From Actinomycetota bacterium (lineage in GTDB: Bacteria > Actinomycetota > Thermoleophilia > Solirubrobacterales > Solirubrobacteraceae), in assembly GCA_005888335.1 (NCBI GenBank), contig VAWY01000056.1, forward strand, positions 1 to 26,437: a stretch of DNA of 26,437 nucleotides, written 5' to 3'. The position numbers and the translations under genes are program-made. Each line of letters begins with the position of its first letter. The first letter of the stretch is position 1. The notes beneath the pieces were generated by a model. The model had not been told where the DNA came from. It did no database searches and was given only the letters and a program-made list of their open reading frames with translations. Below are positions 6,537-14,223 of the stretch, piece by piece.

Positions 6537-7964
6537 CTAGGCCGGCACCGGCTCCGGCGCCGGGGCGTCCCGCGCCAGCGCCAGCAGCGCGTCCAGGTGG
6601 CGCCTGATGCCCTCGGCGATGACGCCGATGTCGGGCACGGCGTCGAGGTCGCCGAGCAGCCCGATGTTCACCGCGCCGTTGTAAGACATGATCGCGATCG
6701 CGAGCGCGTGGTTCTTGGGCAGGAAGGCGACCGGGAAGATCTCCTGCATCTCGCGGCCGTAGGCGTAGAGCGGGAACTGCGGGCCAGGCACATTGGTCAC
6801 GATGAGGTTGAACAGCCGCGTCGAGAAGTTCAGGCGCGACGCCTGGGCGAGGATGGTCGGCGGCGCGAAGTTCTGCACGCTGGCCAGGACCTCGGCGCCC
6901 ACCGCCTGCTTGGACTCCTTCAGCCCGTCCATCGCCTCCTTGACCGTCCGCAGCCGCGTCAGCGGGTCGTCGATGTAGACGGGCAGCGGCCCGCGCATCG
7001 CCGCGATGCGGTTGCCGAGCGTCCCGTGCTCGTGCTCGGCGCGAATCGAGACGGGCACCAGCGCCCGCAGCTCCACTCCCTCGGTGCGCACGCCGCGCGA
7101 CCGCAGCCAGTCGCGCAGCGCGCCGGTGACCACGGCGAGGACGACGTCGTTGACGGTCGTCGAGAACATCGACTTGACGAGCTTGAAGTCCTGCAGGCGG
7201 GCGCGCGCGCCGACGAGCCGGCGGTGCGGGCCGATCTCGACGTTGAGCGGGGTGGCCGGCGCGGGGTTCAGCCCGGCCCAGACGACCTCGCCGAGCCCTT
7301 CGGCCGCCTCGACCGCGGCCCCCACCGCGCGGTCGGGATGCGTCAGCGCCCCGATCGCGCTGGTCGCCACCCGCAGCCCGCTGCGTACGAGGTCGCGCGC
7401 GCCGGCGGCGAGCAGATCGACGCCGGCGGGCGGGCGCGCGGCTGTCCACGGGACGCCGGTGTGCTCGACCCGCTGCGGGACGGGCTGGACGTCGAACATG
7501 ACAGTGGCCAGGTCGACGCCCGAGATGCCGTCGATCATCGCGTGGTGCGTCTTGGAGATCAGCGCGAAGCGCCCGTCGGCGAGGCCCTCGACAGCCCACA
7601 GCTCCCACAGCGGCTTCGAGCGGTCGAGCTGCTGGGAGAAGATCCGCGAGGCCAGGTTGAACAGCTGCTCCTCCGAGCCCGGTTCGGGCAGCGCGGTCTG
7701 GCGGACGTGGTACTCGAGGTTGAAGTCCGGATCGTCGGCCCACAGCGGCCGGCCGGTGCCCAGCGGGGGGACGGCGAGACGCTGGCGGTAGCGGGGGACG
7801 AGGTGCAGCCGGCCGCGCAGCGCGTCGGCGATCTCCTCGAACGCCGGTGGCGGCCCCTCGAAGATCGTCACGGCCCCGACGTGCATGTGCGAGACGGCGC
7901 TCTCCTGGTGCAGGAACGAGGCGTCTATCGCCGTCAGGCGGTCGAGGTGCTGCTGGGCGGCCAT
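6537..7964 (-). CDS. Wax ester synthase / diacylglycerol acyltransferase (WS/DGAT)
   Basis: 475 aa, the usual family length. It contains the catalytic HHxxxDG motif at 140-146 (HHAMIDG), the upstream 'SKPLWELWAVEGL' segment, and the C-terminal 'LIVTNVPGPQFPLYAYG' typical of actinobacterial WS/DGAT. The start MAAQQHLDRLTAIDASFL also matches the family. It transfers acyl groups from acyl-CoA to long-chain alcohols or diacylglycerol to make storage lipid; which acceptor is preferred cannot be read. ATG at 7964 has AGGAG about 10 nt upstream. Monocistronic, convergent with the subtilase and divergent from the APH-like gene. Confidence 0.93.
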   Translation of the reverse strand: MAAQQHLDRLTAIDASFLHQESAVSHMHVGAVTIFEGPPPAFEEIADALRGRLHLVPRYRQRLAVPPLGTGRPLWADDPDFNLEYHVRQTALPEPGSEEQLFNLASRIFSQQLDRSKPLWELWAVEGLADGRFALISKTHHAMIDGISGVDLATVMFDVQPVPQRVEHTGVPWTAARPPAGVDLLAAGARDLVRSGLRVATSAIGALTHPDRAVGAAVEAAEGLGEVVWAGLNPAPATPLNVEIGPHRRLVGARARLQDFKLVKSMFSTTVNDVVLAVVTGALRDWLRSRGVRTEGVELRALVPVSIRAEHEHGTLGNRIAAMRGPLPVYIDDPLTRLRTVKEAMDGLKESKQAVGAEVLASVQNFAPPTILAQASRLNFSTRLFNLIVTNVPGPQFPLYAYGREMQEIFPVAFLPKNHALAIAIMSYNGAVNIGLLGDLDAVPDIGVIAEGIRRHLDALLALARDAPAPEPVPA

Positions 7965-8059
7965 GCTGTTCGGCTCCTGATCGACGTGGGGTTGGCGGCT
8001 GGGGCGCCCAGACCCTAACCGAGCGTCAGCCCTCCGCGTCCGGCATCATCGCGCGCCAC

Positions 8060-8998
8060 ATGGCGCTCGACGAGGCCCTCAGCGCGGAGGCGCGCGCGCA
8101 CTTCGGCGCCGGCGCCGCCGTCGAGTCGCTGGTGCCGCTGGCGGGCGGAGCGTCGCGCGAGCTCTACGCGTTCGACGTCGTCGCCGGCGCCGAGCGCCAT
8201 GCGCTCGTGCTTCGCCGCGACCCGCCCGGCCTCGAGGACACCGACGGCCGTGCGCGCGAGTTCGCCGCGCTGCGCGCGGCGCGCGACGCCGGCGTCCCGG
8301 TCCCCGCGCCCCACTGGCTGACGAGCGACGGCACGGGGATCGTCATGCAGCGCCTCGAGGGCGAGGCCATCCCGCGCCGGCTGCTGCGCGACGAGCGCTA
8401 CGCGACCGCACGCGAGCGGCTCGTCGACGAGGTCGCGCGCGCCGCCGCCGCGGTGCACGGGCTCGCCCCGCTCGCCGAGCTGCCCGCCGCCGCTGACGCG
8501 CCCGCCCCGGCCGCGATCGCCGCGCTCGAGGACGAGCTCGACGCGATCGGCGAGCCGCACCCCGCGCTCGAGCTCGGGCTGCGCTGGCTGCGGGCGCACC
8601 TGCCCGCGGCGCGGGAGCCGGTCCTCGTCCACGGCGACCTGCGGCTCGGCAACCTGATGGTCGACGAGGGCGGGCTCGTCGCGCTGCTGGACTGGGAGCT
8701 CTGCCACGCCGGCGACGGCGCCGAGGACCTGGCCTGGGCGTGCCTGCGGTCGTGGCGCTTCGGTCACGACGACTCCCCGGCGCTCGGCCTCGGGGCGCGC
8801 GAGGCGCTGCTCGACGCCTACGCGGCCGCCGGCGGGCGGCGCGTGACGCTCGACGAGCTGCGCTTCTGGGAGGTGCTCGGCAACGTGCGGTGGGGCGTCA
8901 TCTGCGTGCGCCAGGCGCAGCGCCCGACCCTCGAGCACTACGCGATCGGGCGGCGCGCCTGCGAGCCCGAGTGGGACCTGCTCGGCCTGATCGCCTGA
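8060..8998 (+). CDS. Phosphotransferase family protein (APH-like, ACAD-linked)
   Basis: 312 aa. The fold is that of aminoglycoside phosphotransferases/choline kinases: an N-lobe with 'PLAGGASRELYAF' and 'LVLRRDPPG', catalytic loop 'VLVHGDLRLGN' (Asp193, Asn198), and metal-binding 'LLDWELCHAGD' (Asp211). This subgroup resembles the kinase domain of ACAD10/11 and is usually found beside acyl-CoA dehydrogenases, where it may phosphorylate hydroxyacyl-CoA. Here it overlaps the DUF6285 gene by ATGA and an acyl-CoA dehydrogenase follows, so a role in fatty-acid catabolism is more likely than antibiotic resistance. The ATG at 8060 was chosen because the family start follows closely; a CATCAT hexamer lies 10 nt upstream and there is no RBS. 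Confidence 0.85.
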   Translation: MALDEALSAEARAHFGAGAAVESLVPLAGGASRELYAFDVVAGAERHALVLRRDPPGLEDTDGRAREFAALRAARDAGVPVPAPHWLTSDGTGIVMQRLEGEAIPRRLLRDERYATARERLVDEVARAAAAVHGLAPLAELPAAADAPAPAAIAALEDELDAIGEPHPALELGLRWLRAHLPAAREPVLVHGDLRLGNLMVDEGGLVALLDWELCHAGDGAEDLAWACLRSWRFGHDDSPALGLGAREALLDAYAAAGGRRVTLDELRFWEVLGNVRWGVICVRQAQRPTLEHYAIGRRACEPEWDLLGLIA

Positions 8999-9387
8999 TG
9001 CAGGACCGCCCCGACGCGCACGAGCTGCTCGAGGCGCTGGCCGGCTGGCTCGCCGGAGAGCTCGCGCCGCGCGTGGCGCGCGACGAGCGCTTCGGCGTGC
9101 GGGTGGCGGCGAACGTGGCGGCGATCGTCGCCCGGGAGATCGAGCCGGGCGCGCCGGGCGAGGACGCCGAGCGCGAGCGCATGGAGCGCCTGCTCGCGCT
9201 CGCCGGCGAGAGCGCGGGCGGCGGGGAGGACGCCCGCGCGCTGCAGCGCCGCGCGGCGCGCTCGATCCGCGCGGGCCGCGTCGACGAGCGGTGGGTCGAG
9301 GCGCTCGGGCTCGTCCGCGAGTCGGTGCGCGAGAAGCTCGCCGTCGCCCGGCCGGGCTACGACGCGTTCGAGGAGCCGCCGGCCTGA
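8998..9387 (+). CDS. DUF6285 domain protein
   Basis: 129 aa, ATG overlapping the TGA of the kinase gene (ATGA), so translation is probably coupled. The start MQDRPDAHELLEALAGWLAG and 'GVRVAANVAAIVAREIEPG' match the DUF6285 pattern of small helical proteins encoded directly after APH-like kinases in acyl-CoA dehydrogenase clusters. The function is unknown; context suggests a partner of the kinase. The 3' end overlaps by 31 bp the 3' end of the minus-strand gene at 9357-9629. Confidence 0.8.
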   Translation: MQDRPDAHELLEALAGWLAGELAPRVARDERFGVRVAANVAAIVAREIEPGAPGEDAERERMERLLALAGESAGGGEDARALQRRAARSIRAGRVDERWVEALGLVRESVREKLAVARPGYDAFEEPPA

Positions 9388-9629
9388 GCGGCGCGCGCGG
9401 CCTCGTGCAGGCGATGCAGCTCGGCCAGCGAGCGCAGGTCGCTCAGCAGCTGCGCGTCGCTGCCGCGGCCGACGTCATCGCCCGTGGACGAGAACTCGGC
9501 GCCCGACGGCGGCGGCGGCTGGATGCGGTGCGACGGCTGCTCGATCTCCACGGGGGCGCGGCGAGGCACCAGCGCGTGGAGGAGCGGGAGCGGCAGACCG
9601 GGGCCGTTGATGCTGAGAGGGTCCGGCAT
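9357..9629 (-). CDS. Small hypothetical protein, 90 aa
   Basis: Not recognised. It begins MPDPLSINGPGLPLPLLHAL, is Pro-rich in the middle, and ends with a helical stretch 'SDAQLLSDLRSLAELHRLHEAARAA'. There is no signal peptide. Third codon positions are almost all G/C, as in real genes here. The ATG at 9629 is preceded by TACGAA and 8 nt, the leaderless-type arrangement seen at other genes. It lies between DUF6285 and the acyl-CoA dehydrogenase on the opposite strand and overlaps the DUF6285 3' end by 31 bp. Plausible but not certain. Confidence 0.55.
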   Translation of the reverse strand: MPDPLSINGPGLPLPLLHALVPRRAPVEIEQPSHRIQPPPPSGAEFSSTGDDVGRGSDAQLLSDLRSLAELHRLHEAARAAQAGGSSNAS

Positions 9630-9784
9630 GGTCGCGGTTCGTATCGTCCGGCACGGGGGGTGTATTGAGGCGGACTGGACGGACGTCCGAGCGGGCGACG
9701 CGGCCGGTGGCCCCGGTGACGACGACCTTGATGGCCGGCGCCTACCCTCCAGCGCACGACTCGAACGCGAGGGAGACGGCTGAC

Positions 9785-11080
9785 ATGGCATGGGACTTCT
9801 CGACGGACCCGGACTTCCAGGCGCACCTCGACTGGATGCAGGACTTCGTCCGCGAGGAGATCTGGCCGCTCGAGGTCCTGGACCTGCCCTACGACGCGCT
9901 CATGCGCGCGATGGCGCCGCTGCAGGAGGAGGTCAAGCGCCGCGGGCTGTGGGCCGCCCACCTCGACCCCGAGCTCGGCGGCCAGGGCTTCGGGCAGGTC
10001 AAGCTCGGTCTGATGCACGAGGTCCTCGGCTCGTCGCCGCTGGCGCCGTTCGCGTTCGGCAACCAGGCACCCGACTCCGGCAACTCGGAGATCCTCGCGC
10101 TGGCCGGCACGCCGGAGCAGAAGGAGCGCTGGCTGACCCCGCTGCTGGCCGGCGACCTGCACTCGGCGTTCTCGATGACCGAGCCGCACACCGCCGGCTC
10201 GGACCCGACGCAGCTGCAGACGCGCGCGGTCCGCGACGGCGACGAGTGGGTGATCAACGGCCACAAGTGGTTCTCGTCCAACGGGTCGATCGCCGACTTC
10301 CTCATCGTCATGGCGGTCACCGACCCCGAGGCGCGCCCGCACCAGCGCGCGTCGATGTTCGTCGTGCCGGCCGACACCCCAGGCGTGAACATCCTGCGCG
10401 ACGTGCCCACGATGGAGCACCCGCAGGACGAGTTCGGGAAGTACGGCGGGCACGCCGAGATCCTCTACGAGGACGTCCGCGTCCCGGCGGACGCGCTCCT
10501 CGGCGCCGAGGGCGCGGGCTTCCTGATCGCCCAGCAGCGGCTGTACCCCGGGCGCATCCACCACTGCATGCGCTGGCTCGGCGTCTCGCGCCGCGCGTTC
10601 GACATGCTCTGCGAGCGCGCGACGTACCGCTATTCGAGCGGCAGCGTCCTGGGCGACAAGCAGACCGTCCAGAACTGGATCGCCGACTCGGCCGCGGAGA
10701 TGCAGGCCGCCCGCCTGATGACGCTGCACGCCGCGTGGGTGATGGACAGCCAGGGCGTCGCCGCCGCGCGCCAGGACATCTCGCTGATCAAGTTCTACGG
10801 CGCGCGGGTCCTGCACGACGTCGTCGACCGGGCGCTGCAGATCCATGGCTCGCTCGGCTACTCGACCGACCTGCCGCTCGAGCAGATGTACCGCTTCGCG
10901 CGCGGGGCGCGCTTCTACGACGGCCCCGACGAGGTGCACCGCCAGTCGGTCGCGCGCCAGATCCTGCGCGGCTACACGCCGCCGCCCGAGGGAATCCCCA
11001 GCGAGCACGTCCCGACGCGCCGCGAGCACGCGCGCGAGCGCTTCGCGCACCTGCTCGAGGCGGTCACGAGCAACGACTGA
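9785..11080 (+). CDS. Acyl-CoA dehydrogenase (ACAD10/11-like)
   Basis: 431 aa. Flavoenzyme pattern: N-terminal helical domain, 'HSAFSMTEPHTAGSDPTQL' (substrate/FAD binding signature), 'INGHKWFSSNG', a beta-domain, and the C-terminal 'ALQIHGSLGYSTDLPLEQMYR' and 'YDGPDEVHRQSVARQIL'. It oxidises acyl-CoA to enoyl-CoA, passing electrons to ETF. The subgroup with 'GHKWFSSNG' and 'DGPDEVHR' is the one linked to APH-like kinases, as here. The ATG at 9785 has GAGGGAG about 10 nt upstream; earlier in-frame starts extend into a non-homologous region. TACCCT at 9743-9748 could be its -10. Confidence 0.92.
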   Translation: MAWDFSTDPDFQAHLDWMQDFVREEIWPLEVLDLPYDALMRAMAPLQEEVKRRGLWAAHLDPELGGQGFGQVKLGLMHEVLGSSPLAPFAFGNQAPDSGNSEILALAGTPEQKERWLTPLLAGDLHSAFSMTEPHTAGSDPTQLQTRAVRDGDEWVINGHKWFSSNGSIADFLIVMAVTDPEARPHQRASMFVVPADTPGVNILRDVPTMEHPQDEFGKYGGHAEILYEDVRVPADALLGAEGAGFLIAQQRLYPGRIHHCMRWLGVSRRAFDMLCERATYRYSSGSVLGDKQTVQNWIADSAAEMQAARLMTLHAAWVMDSQGVAAARQDISLIKFYGARVLHDVVDRALQIHGSLGYSTDLPLEQMYRFARGARFYDGPDEVHRQSVARQILRGYTPPPEGIPSEHVPTRREHARERFAHLLEAVTSND

Positions 11081-11093
11081 TCGCCCGATCGCC

Positions 11094-12065
11094 CTGCGCG
11101 TTCGCCCCCTCGCCGTCGTCCTCGCCGTCCAGCTCGTGCTGGGCGCGGCCCTGATCTCGGCGATCGCCAGCGGGGCGCTGTCGGACCTGTTCGGCGGCGG
11201 CGACGACAGCGGCGGCGCGACCACGGCGGCGACGACGAGCGGTCGCACCCCGCCGCCGACCGGTCCGACGCTCAGCTCCGCCCCGCCCGCCGCGCCGGCC
11301 GCGAGCGTGGACCGGTTCGACGCGGGCCGCGCGATGGGCTGGGCTCGCCGCCAGGTCGCGCTCGGGCCGCGCCCGGCCGGGTCGCAGGCCCAGCGGCGCG
11401 CGGCCGAGTTCCTTCGCGCTGCGCTGCCCGGCGGGCGCTACGTGCCCATCGGCGGCGGCCTGCGCAACATCGTCGGCCTGCTCCCGGGGCGTGGCGCGCC
11501 GATCGTCCTCATCGCCCACTACGACACCACGCCGGTCCCCGGCTACCTCGGAGCCAACAACTCCGCGGCTGCGGTCGGCGCGATCCTCGAGCTCGCGCGC
11601 ACACTGCGTCACGACCCGCGCGGGCGGCCGGTGCGCTTCGTGCTCACCGACGGCGAGGAAGCGCCGACGTACCCCGTCCAGGGCAGCTTCTACCGGCAGG
11701 GGCTGCGCGGGTCGCGCTACGCCGCCGCGCACCCGCCGCGGCCGGCCGCGGTCATCGTGCTCGACTTCGTCGCCCAGAAGGGCCTGCGTCTGGTCCACGA
11801 GCCCGGCAGCGACGCCGCGCTGTGGGGCCGGTTGCGCGCCGCCGCCGAGAAGGTCGGGGTCGGCGCGGTCTTCCCGCCCGGCGACCAGAACGAGGTCCTC
11901 GACGACCACACGCCGTTCGCGCGCCGCGGCGTCCCGGCCATCGACCTCATCGACTTCCACTACCCCTGCTGGCAGAAGCCGTGCGACACGCTGGACAAGC
12001 TCAGCACCCGCTCGCTGGACGCCGCCGGCGAGGCCGTGCTCGAGCTCGTTCGTACACTGCGCTAG
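11094..12065 (+). CDS. Membrane-anchored M28-type peptidase / glutaminyl-cyclase-like protein
   Basis: About 323 aa if started at CTG 11094. A basic start then signal anchor (RVRPLAVVLAVQLVLGAALI), a Thr/Pro/Ser-rich linker, and an M28 domain: 'VLIAHYDTTP' (metal His, 11517-11519), 'GANNSAAAVGAILELA', 'FVLTDGEEAP' (catalytic/metal Glu), 'VIVLDFVAQ' (metal Asp) and 'DDHTPFARRGVPAIDLIDFHY'. Two usual ligands differ: the bridging Asp of GAND/GATD is Asn (11559-11561), and the WH-T His is Gln (WQK, 11973-11975). No ATG, GTG or TTG lies at a sensible position; GTG at 11136 would start inside the anchor. Thirteen bases separate it from the dehydrogenase stop. It acts outside the membrane if exported; activity is uncertain. 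Confidence 0.7.
   Translation: MRVRPLAVVLAVQLVLGAALISAIASGALSDLFGGGDDSGGATTAATTSGRTPPPTGPTLSSAPPAAPAASVDRFDAGRAMGWARRQVALGPRPAGSQAQRRAAEFLRAALPGGRYVPIGGGLRNIVGLLPGRGAPIVLIAHYDTTPVPGYLGANNSAAAVGAILELARTLRHDPRGRPVRFVLTDGEEAPTYPVQGSFYRQGLRGSRYAAAHPPRPAAVIVLDFVAQKGLRLVHEPGSDAALWGRLRAAAEKVGVGAVFPPGDQNEVLDDHTPFARRGVPAIDLIDFHYPCWQKPCDTLDKLSTRSLDAAGEAVLELVRTLR
12053..12058 (+). promoter_or_regulatory. -10-like hexamer TACACT before ispH
   Basis: TACACT lies within the last codons of the upstream gene, 7 nt before the ispH ATG at 12066, and no Shine-Dalgarno sequence is present. It is a candidate for an internal leaderless promoter. Confidence 0.4.
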
Positions 12066-13082
12066 ATGGCTGCCGCCGCCCCCACCGTCGAAAAGCTGCT
12101 GCTCGCCGCGCCCCGCGGCTACTGCGCCGGGGTCGATCGCGCGGTCCAGACCGTGGAGCGCGCGCTCGAGCTCCACGGCGCGCCGGTCTACGTGCGCAAG
12201 GAGATCGTCCACAACAAGCACGTGGTGGAGAAGCTGCGCGAGCGCGGCGCCGTCTTCGTCGAGGAGCTCGACGACTCGATCCCCGAGGGCGCGGTGACCG
12301 TGTTCTCGGCCCACGGCGTCTCGCCGGCGGTCCACGCCGACGCCGAGCGGCGCGCGCTGAAGACCATCGACGCGACCTGCCCGCTGGTGACCAAGGTCCA
12401 CCGCGAGGTGATCAAGTTCGCCGCGGAGGGCTACACGATCATCCTCATCGGCCACGCCGGCCATGAGGAGGTCGAGGGCACGATGGGGGAGGCGCCCGAT
12501 CACACGGTGCTCGTCGAGACCGAGGCCGACGTCGAGGCGCTCGAGGTCGCCGATCCGGCCAAGGTCGCCTACGTCTCGCAGACCACGCTCTCGGTCGACG
12601 AGACGCGCGCGATCATCGCCCGGCTGCGCGAGCGCTTCCCGGCGATCATCGGGCCGCGCACCGACGACATCTGCTACGCGACGACCAACCGCCAGGCGGC
12701 GGTCAAGCAGCTGGCGCAGCACTGCGACCTCGTGCTGGTCATCGGCTCGCGCAACTCGTCGAACTCGCAGCGGCTGGTCGAGGTCGCTCGCGACTACGGC
12801 GCCGAGGCGCACCTGATCGACAACGAGCACCAGGTGCGCGACGAGTGGCTCGACGACAAGCGGGTCGTGGGCATCTCGTCGGGCGCGAGCGCCCCCGAGG
12901 AGCTGGTGCAGCGCCTCGTGGACTTCTTCCGCGACCGCGGCGTGCAGGACGTCGCCGAGCTGGAGGTCGTCTCCGAGGACGTGCGCTTCATGCTCCCCAA
13001 GCCCATCCGGACCCCGGTAGCAGCGTCCGCGGGGACCGCACCGGGTGGTGCCGGGGACCCCCGCGCCCGCACGATCGACTAA
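12066..13082 (+). CDS. ispH: 4-hydroxy-3-methylbut-2-enyl diphosphate reductase
   Basis: 338 aa. The last enzyme of the MEP isoprenoid pathway; it reduces HMBPP to IPP and DMAPP with a [4Fe-4S] cluster. The three cluster cysteines are present: Cys20 (PRGYCAGVDRA), Cys105 (DATCPLVTKVH) and Cys203 (DICYATTNRQ). Substrate-binding residues His49, His83 (SAHGVSP), His133 and Glu135 (GHAGHEEVEG) and the 'GSRNSSNSQRL' loop are intact. The C-terminus has an extra low-complexity tail of about 25 residues after 'RFMLPKPIR'. The ATG directly follows the TAG of the upstream gene. The enzyme is expected in the cytoplasm and needs Fe-S assembly, such as the Suf system. Confidence 0.97.
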   Translation: MAAAAPTVEKLLLAAPRGYCAGVDRAVQTVERALELHGAPVYVRKEIVHNKHVVEKLRERGAVFVEELDDSIPEGAVTVFSAHGVSPAVHADAERRALKTIDATCPLVTKVHREVIKFAAEGYTIILIGHAGHEEVEGTMGEAPDHTVLVETEADVEALEVADPAKVAYVSQTTLSVDETRAIIARLRERFPAIIGPRTDDICYATTNRQAAVKQLAQHCDLVLVIGSRNSSNSQRLVEVARDYGAEAHLIDNEHQVRDEWLDDKRVVGISSGASAPEELVQRLVDFFRDRGVQDVAELEVVSEDVRFMLPKPIRTPVAASAGTAPGGAGDPRARTID

Positions 13083-13095
13083 AGACGCGCGTCTT
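13082..13095. repeat. 14-bp perfect palindrome after ispH
   Basis: AAGACGC/GCGTCTT overlaps the last base of the ispH stop and lies 18 nt before the next GTG. It is followed by CCTTCC. It could be a short terminator or an operator for the next gene. Confidence 0.35.
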
Positions 13096-13113
13096 CCTTC
13101 CGACGACGGGGGC

Positions 13114-14115
13114 GTGAAGCTCGTCCGACCGGGCACCGCGGTCCCCGAACCGCTTCCCTCCGACGGCGCCCTGCGCCGCGCGCGGCTCGGCCGCGCGGCC
13201 GGTGCGCTGCTCGGCGCCGGCTGGCTGCTGAGCCTGCTGCTGACGCTGGCCGCCGGGCCCCGCCCCGACGCCGCCGGCACCCTCCTCGCCCTGGCCGGCG
13301 CCGGGATCGGCGCGATCCTCGCCGCCCGCCGCTGGGAGGAGCAGACCGAGCGCTCGCTGCGCCTGCTCGTCGTCGTCGGCGCCCTGCACGCGGCTGCCGC
13401 CATGGTCGCGCTCGACCCGTCGGCAACCCTCAGCGCCCCGATCTTCCTCGCCGTCGCCGTCATGGCCGGCCTCCTCGCGCCCGGCCGGACCGCCGTGCTG
13501 GCGTGCGCGCTCGCGCTCGCCGGCGTCGCGCTGGCCGTTGCCGCGCTCGCCCCCGCCCGCGACGCCGCCGCCGTCCGCCACGCCCTCGTGCTCGCCCCGG
13601 CCCTGATGCTCGCCGCGAGCCTGACCGCCGGCGCGCGCGCCTGGCGCGTCGCCCGGGCGCAGCGCGGGGTGCACCCGCTGCACGGCGACCCGAGCCTCGT
13701 CCACAAGCCGCTCGCCGACCGCGCCCGCCGCGACCCCGACCGCTTCGCCCGCCTGGCGATGGACCTCGACCTCCAGGAGGGTCGCGGCATGAGCGTCGCC
13801 GAGGGCAACCGCCTGCTGCGCGACATCGCCGACGCGCTGATCTCTCACGCGCGCGTGTCGGCGGTCGTCCGGCGCCGGGCGACGGAGATGCTCGTCGACC
13901 GTCTGGAGCGGACCGTCGCCAACATCGAGCTCGAGGCGCTCGGCTGGTTCAACTTCGAGCAGGCCTACACCCAGCCGCTCGAGGACGACGCCGAGGCCGC
14001 CGAGGTCATCCGTCGCGCGGACGAGGCCCTCGCCGAGGCCCGCTCGCGCCGCGGCCGCCGCCCGCTGCGCGACGGCGCCGACGCGCCCGCCGGCGCCGAG
14101 CGACTGCACACGTAG
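13114..14115 (+). CDS. Membrane protein with degenerate GGDEF domain
   Basis: 333 aa from GTG 13114. Residues 27-175 hold about five or six hydrophobic helices. Residues 186-315 look like a GGDEF fold that has lost its signatures. 'HPLHGDPSL' stands where 'DxLTGLxN' is expected, 'ARLAMDLDLQEG' where the metal-binding 'DIDxFK' is, and RATEM (255-259) in place of GGDEF. The ending 'VIRRADEALAEARSRRGRR' closely follows the family C-terminus. It therefore cannot be a normal diguanylate cyclase; it may sense GTP or c-di-GMP or act as a scaffold. It lies 31 bp after ispH and may be co-transcribed, with an active GGDEF protein encoded 1.2 kb away. Confidence 0.65.
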   Translation: MKLVRPGTAVPEPLPSDGALRRARLGRAAGALLGAGWLLSLLLTLAAGPRPDAAGTLLALAGAGIGAILAARRWEEQTERSLRLLVVVGALHAAAAMVALDPSATLSAPIFLAVAVMAGLLAPGRTAVLACALALAGVALAVAALAPARDAAAVRHALVLAPALMLAASLTAGARAWRVARAQRGVHPLHGDPSLVHKPLADRARRDPDRFARLAMDLDLQEGRGMSVAEGNRLLRDIADALISHARVSAVVRRRATEMLVDRLERTVANIELEALGWFNFEQAYTQPLEDDAEAAEVIRRADEALAEARSRRGRRPLRDGADAPAGAERLHT

Positions 14116-14223
14116 CCGCACGCGCGGCTCCGGCCAGGGCCGCGCGACAGCCCCCGGCAGGTGCGCCGCGGTGACGCGCACGCCCGGTGCCGGGGACCCA
14201 CCCTCGCGCGTCAGACTGGGGGC

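Noticed and set aside
8060..8998. Aminoglycoside resistance gene
   Set aside because: The kinase fold is right, but the coupled DUF6285 gene and adjacent acyl-CoA dehydrogenase point to the ACAD-linked subgroup.
9665..9784. Longer N-terminus for the acyl-CoA dehydrogenase
   Set aside because: The extra 40 residues do not look like the family, and ATG 9785 has a good RBS.
14121..14146. 8-bp inverted repeat CGCGCGGC/GCCGCGCG after the degenerate GGDEF gene
   Set aside because: It has no U-tract, and such GC stems are common by chance at this composition.
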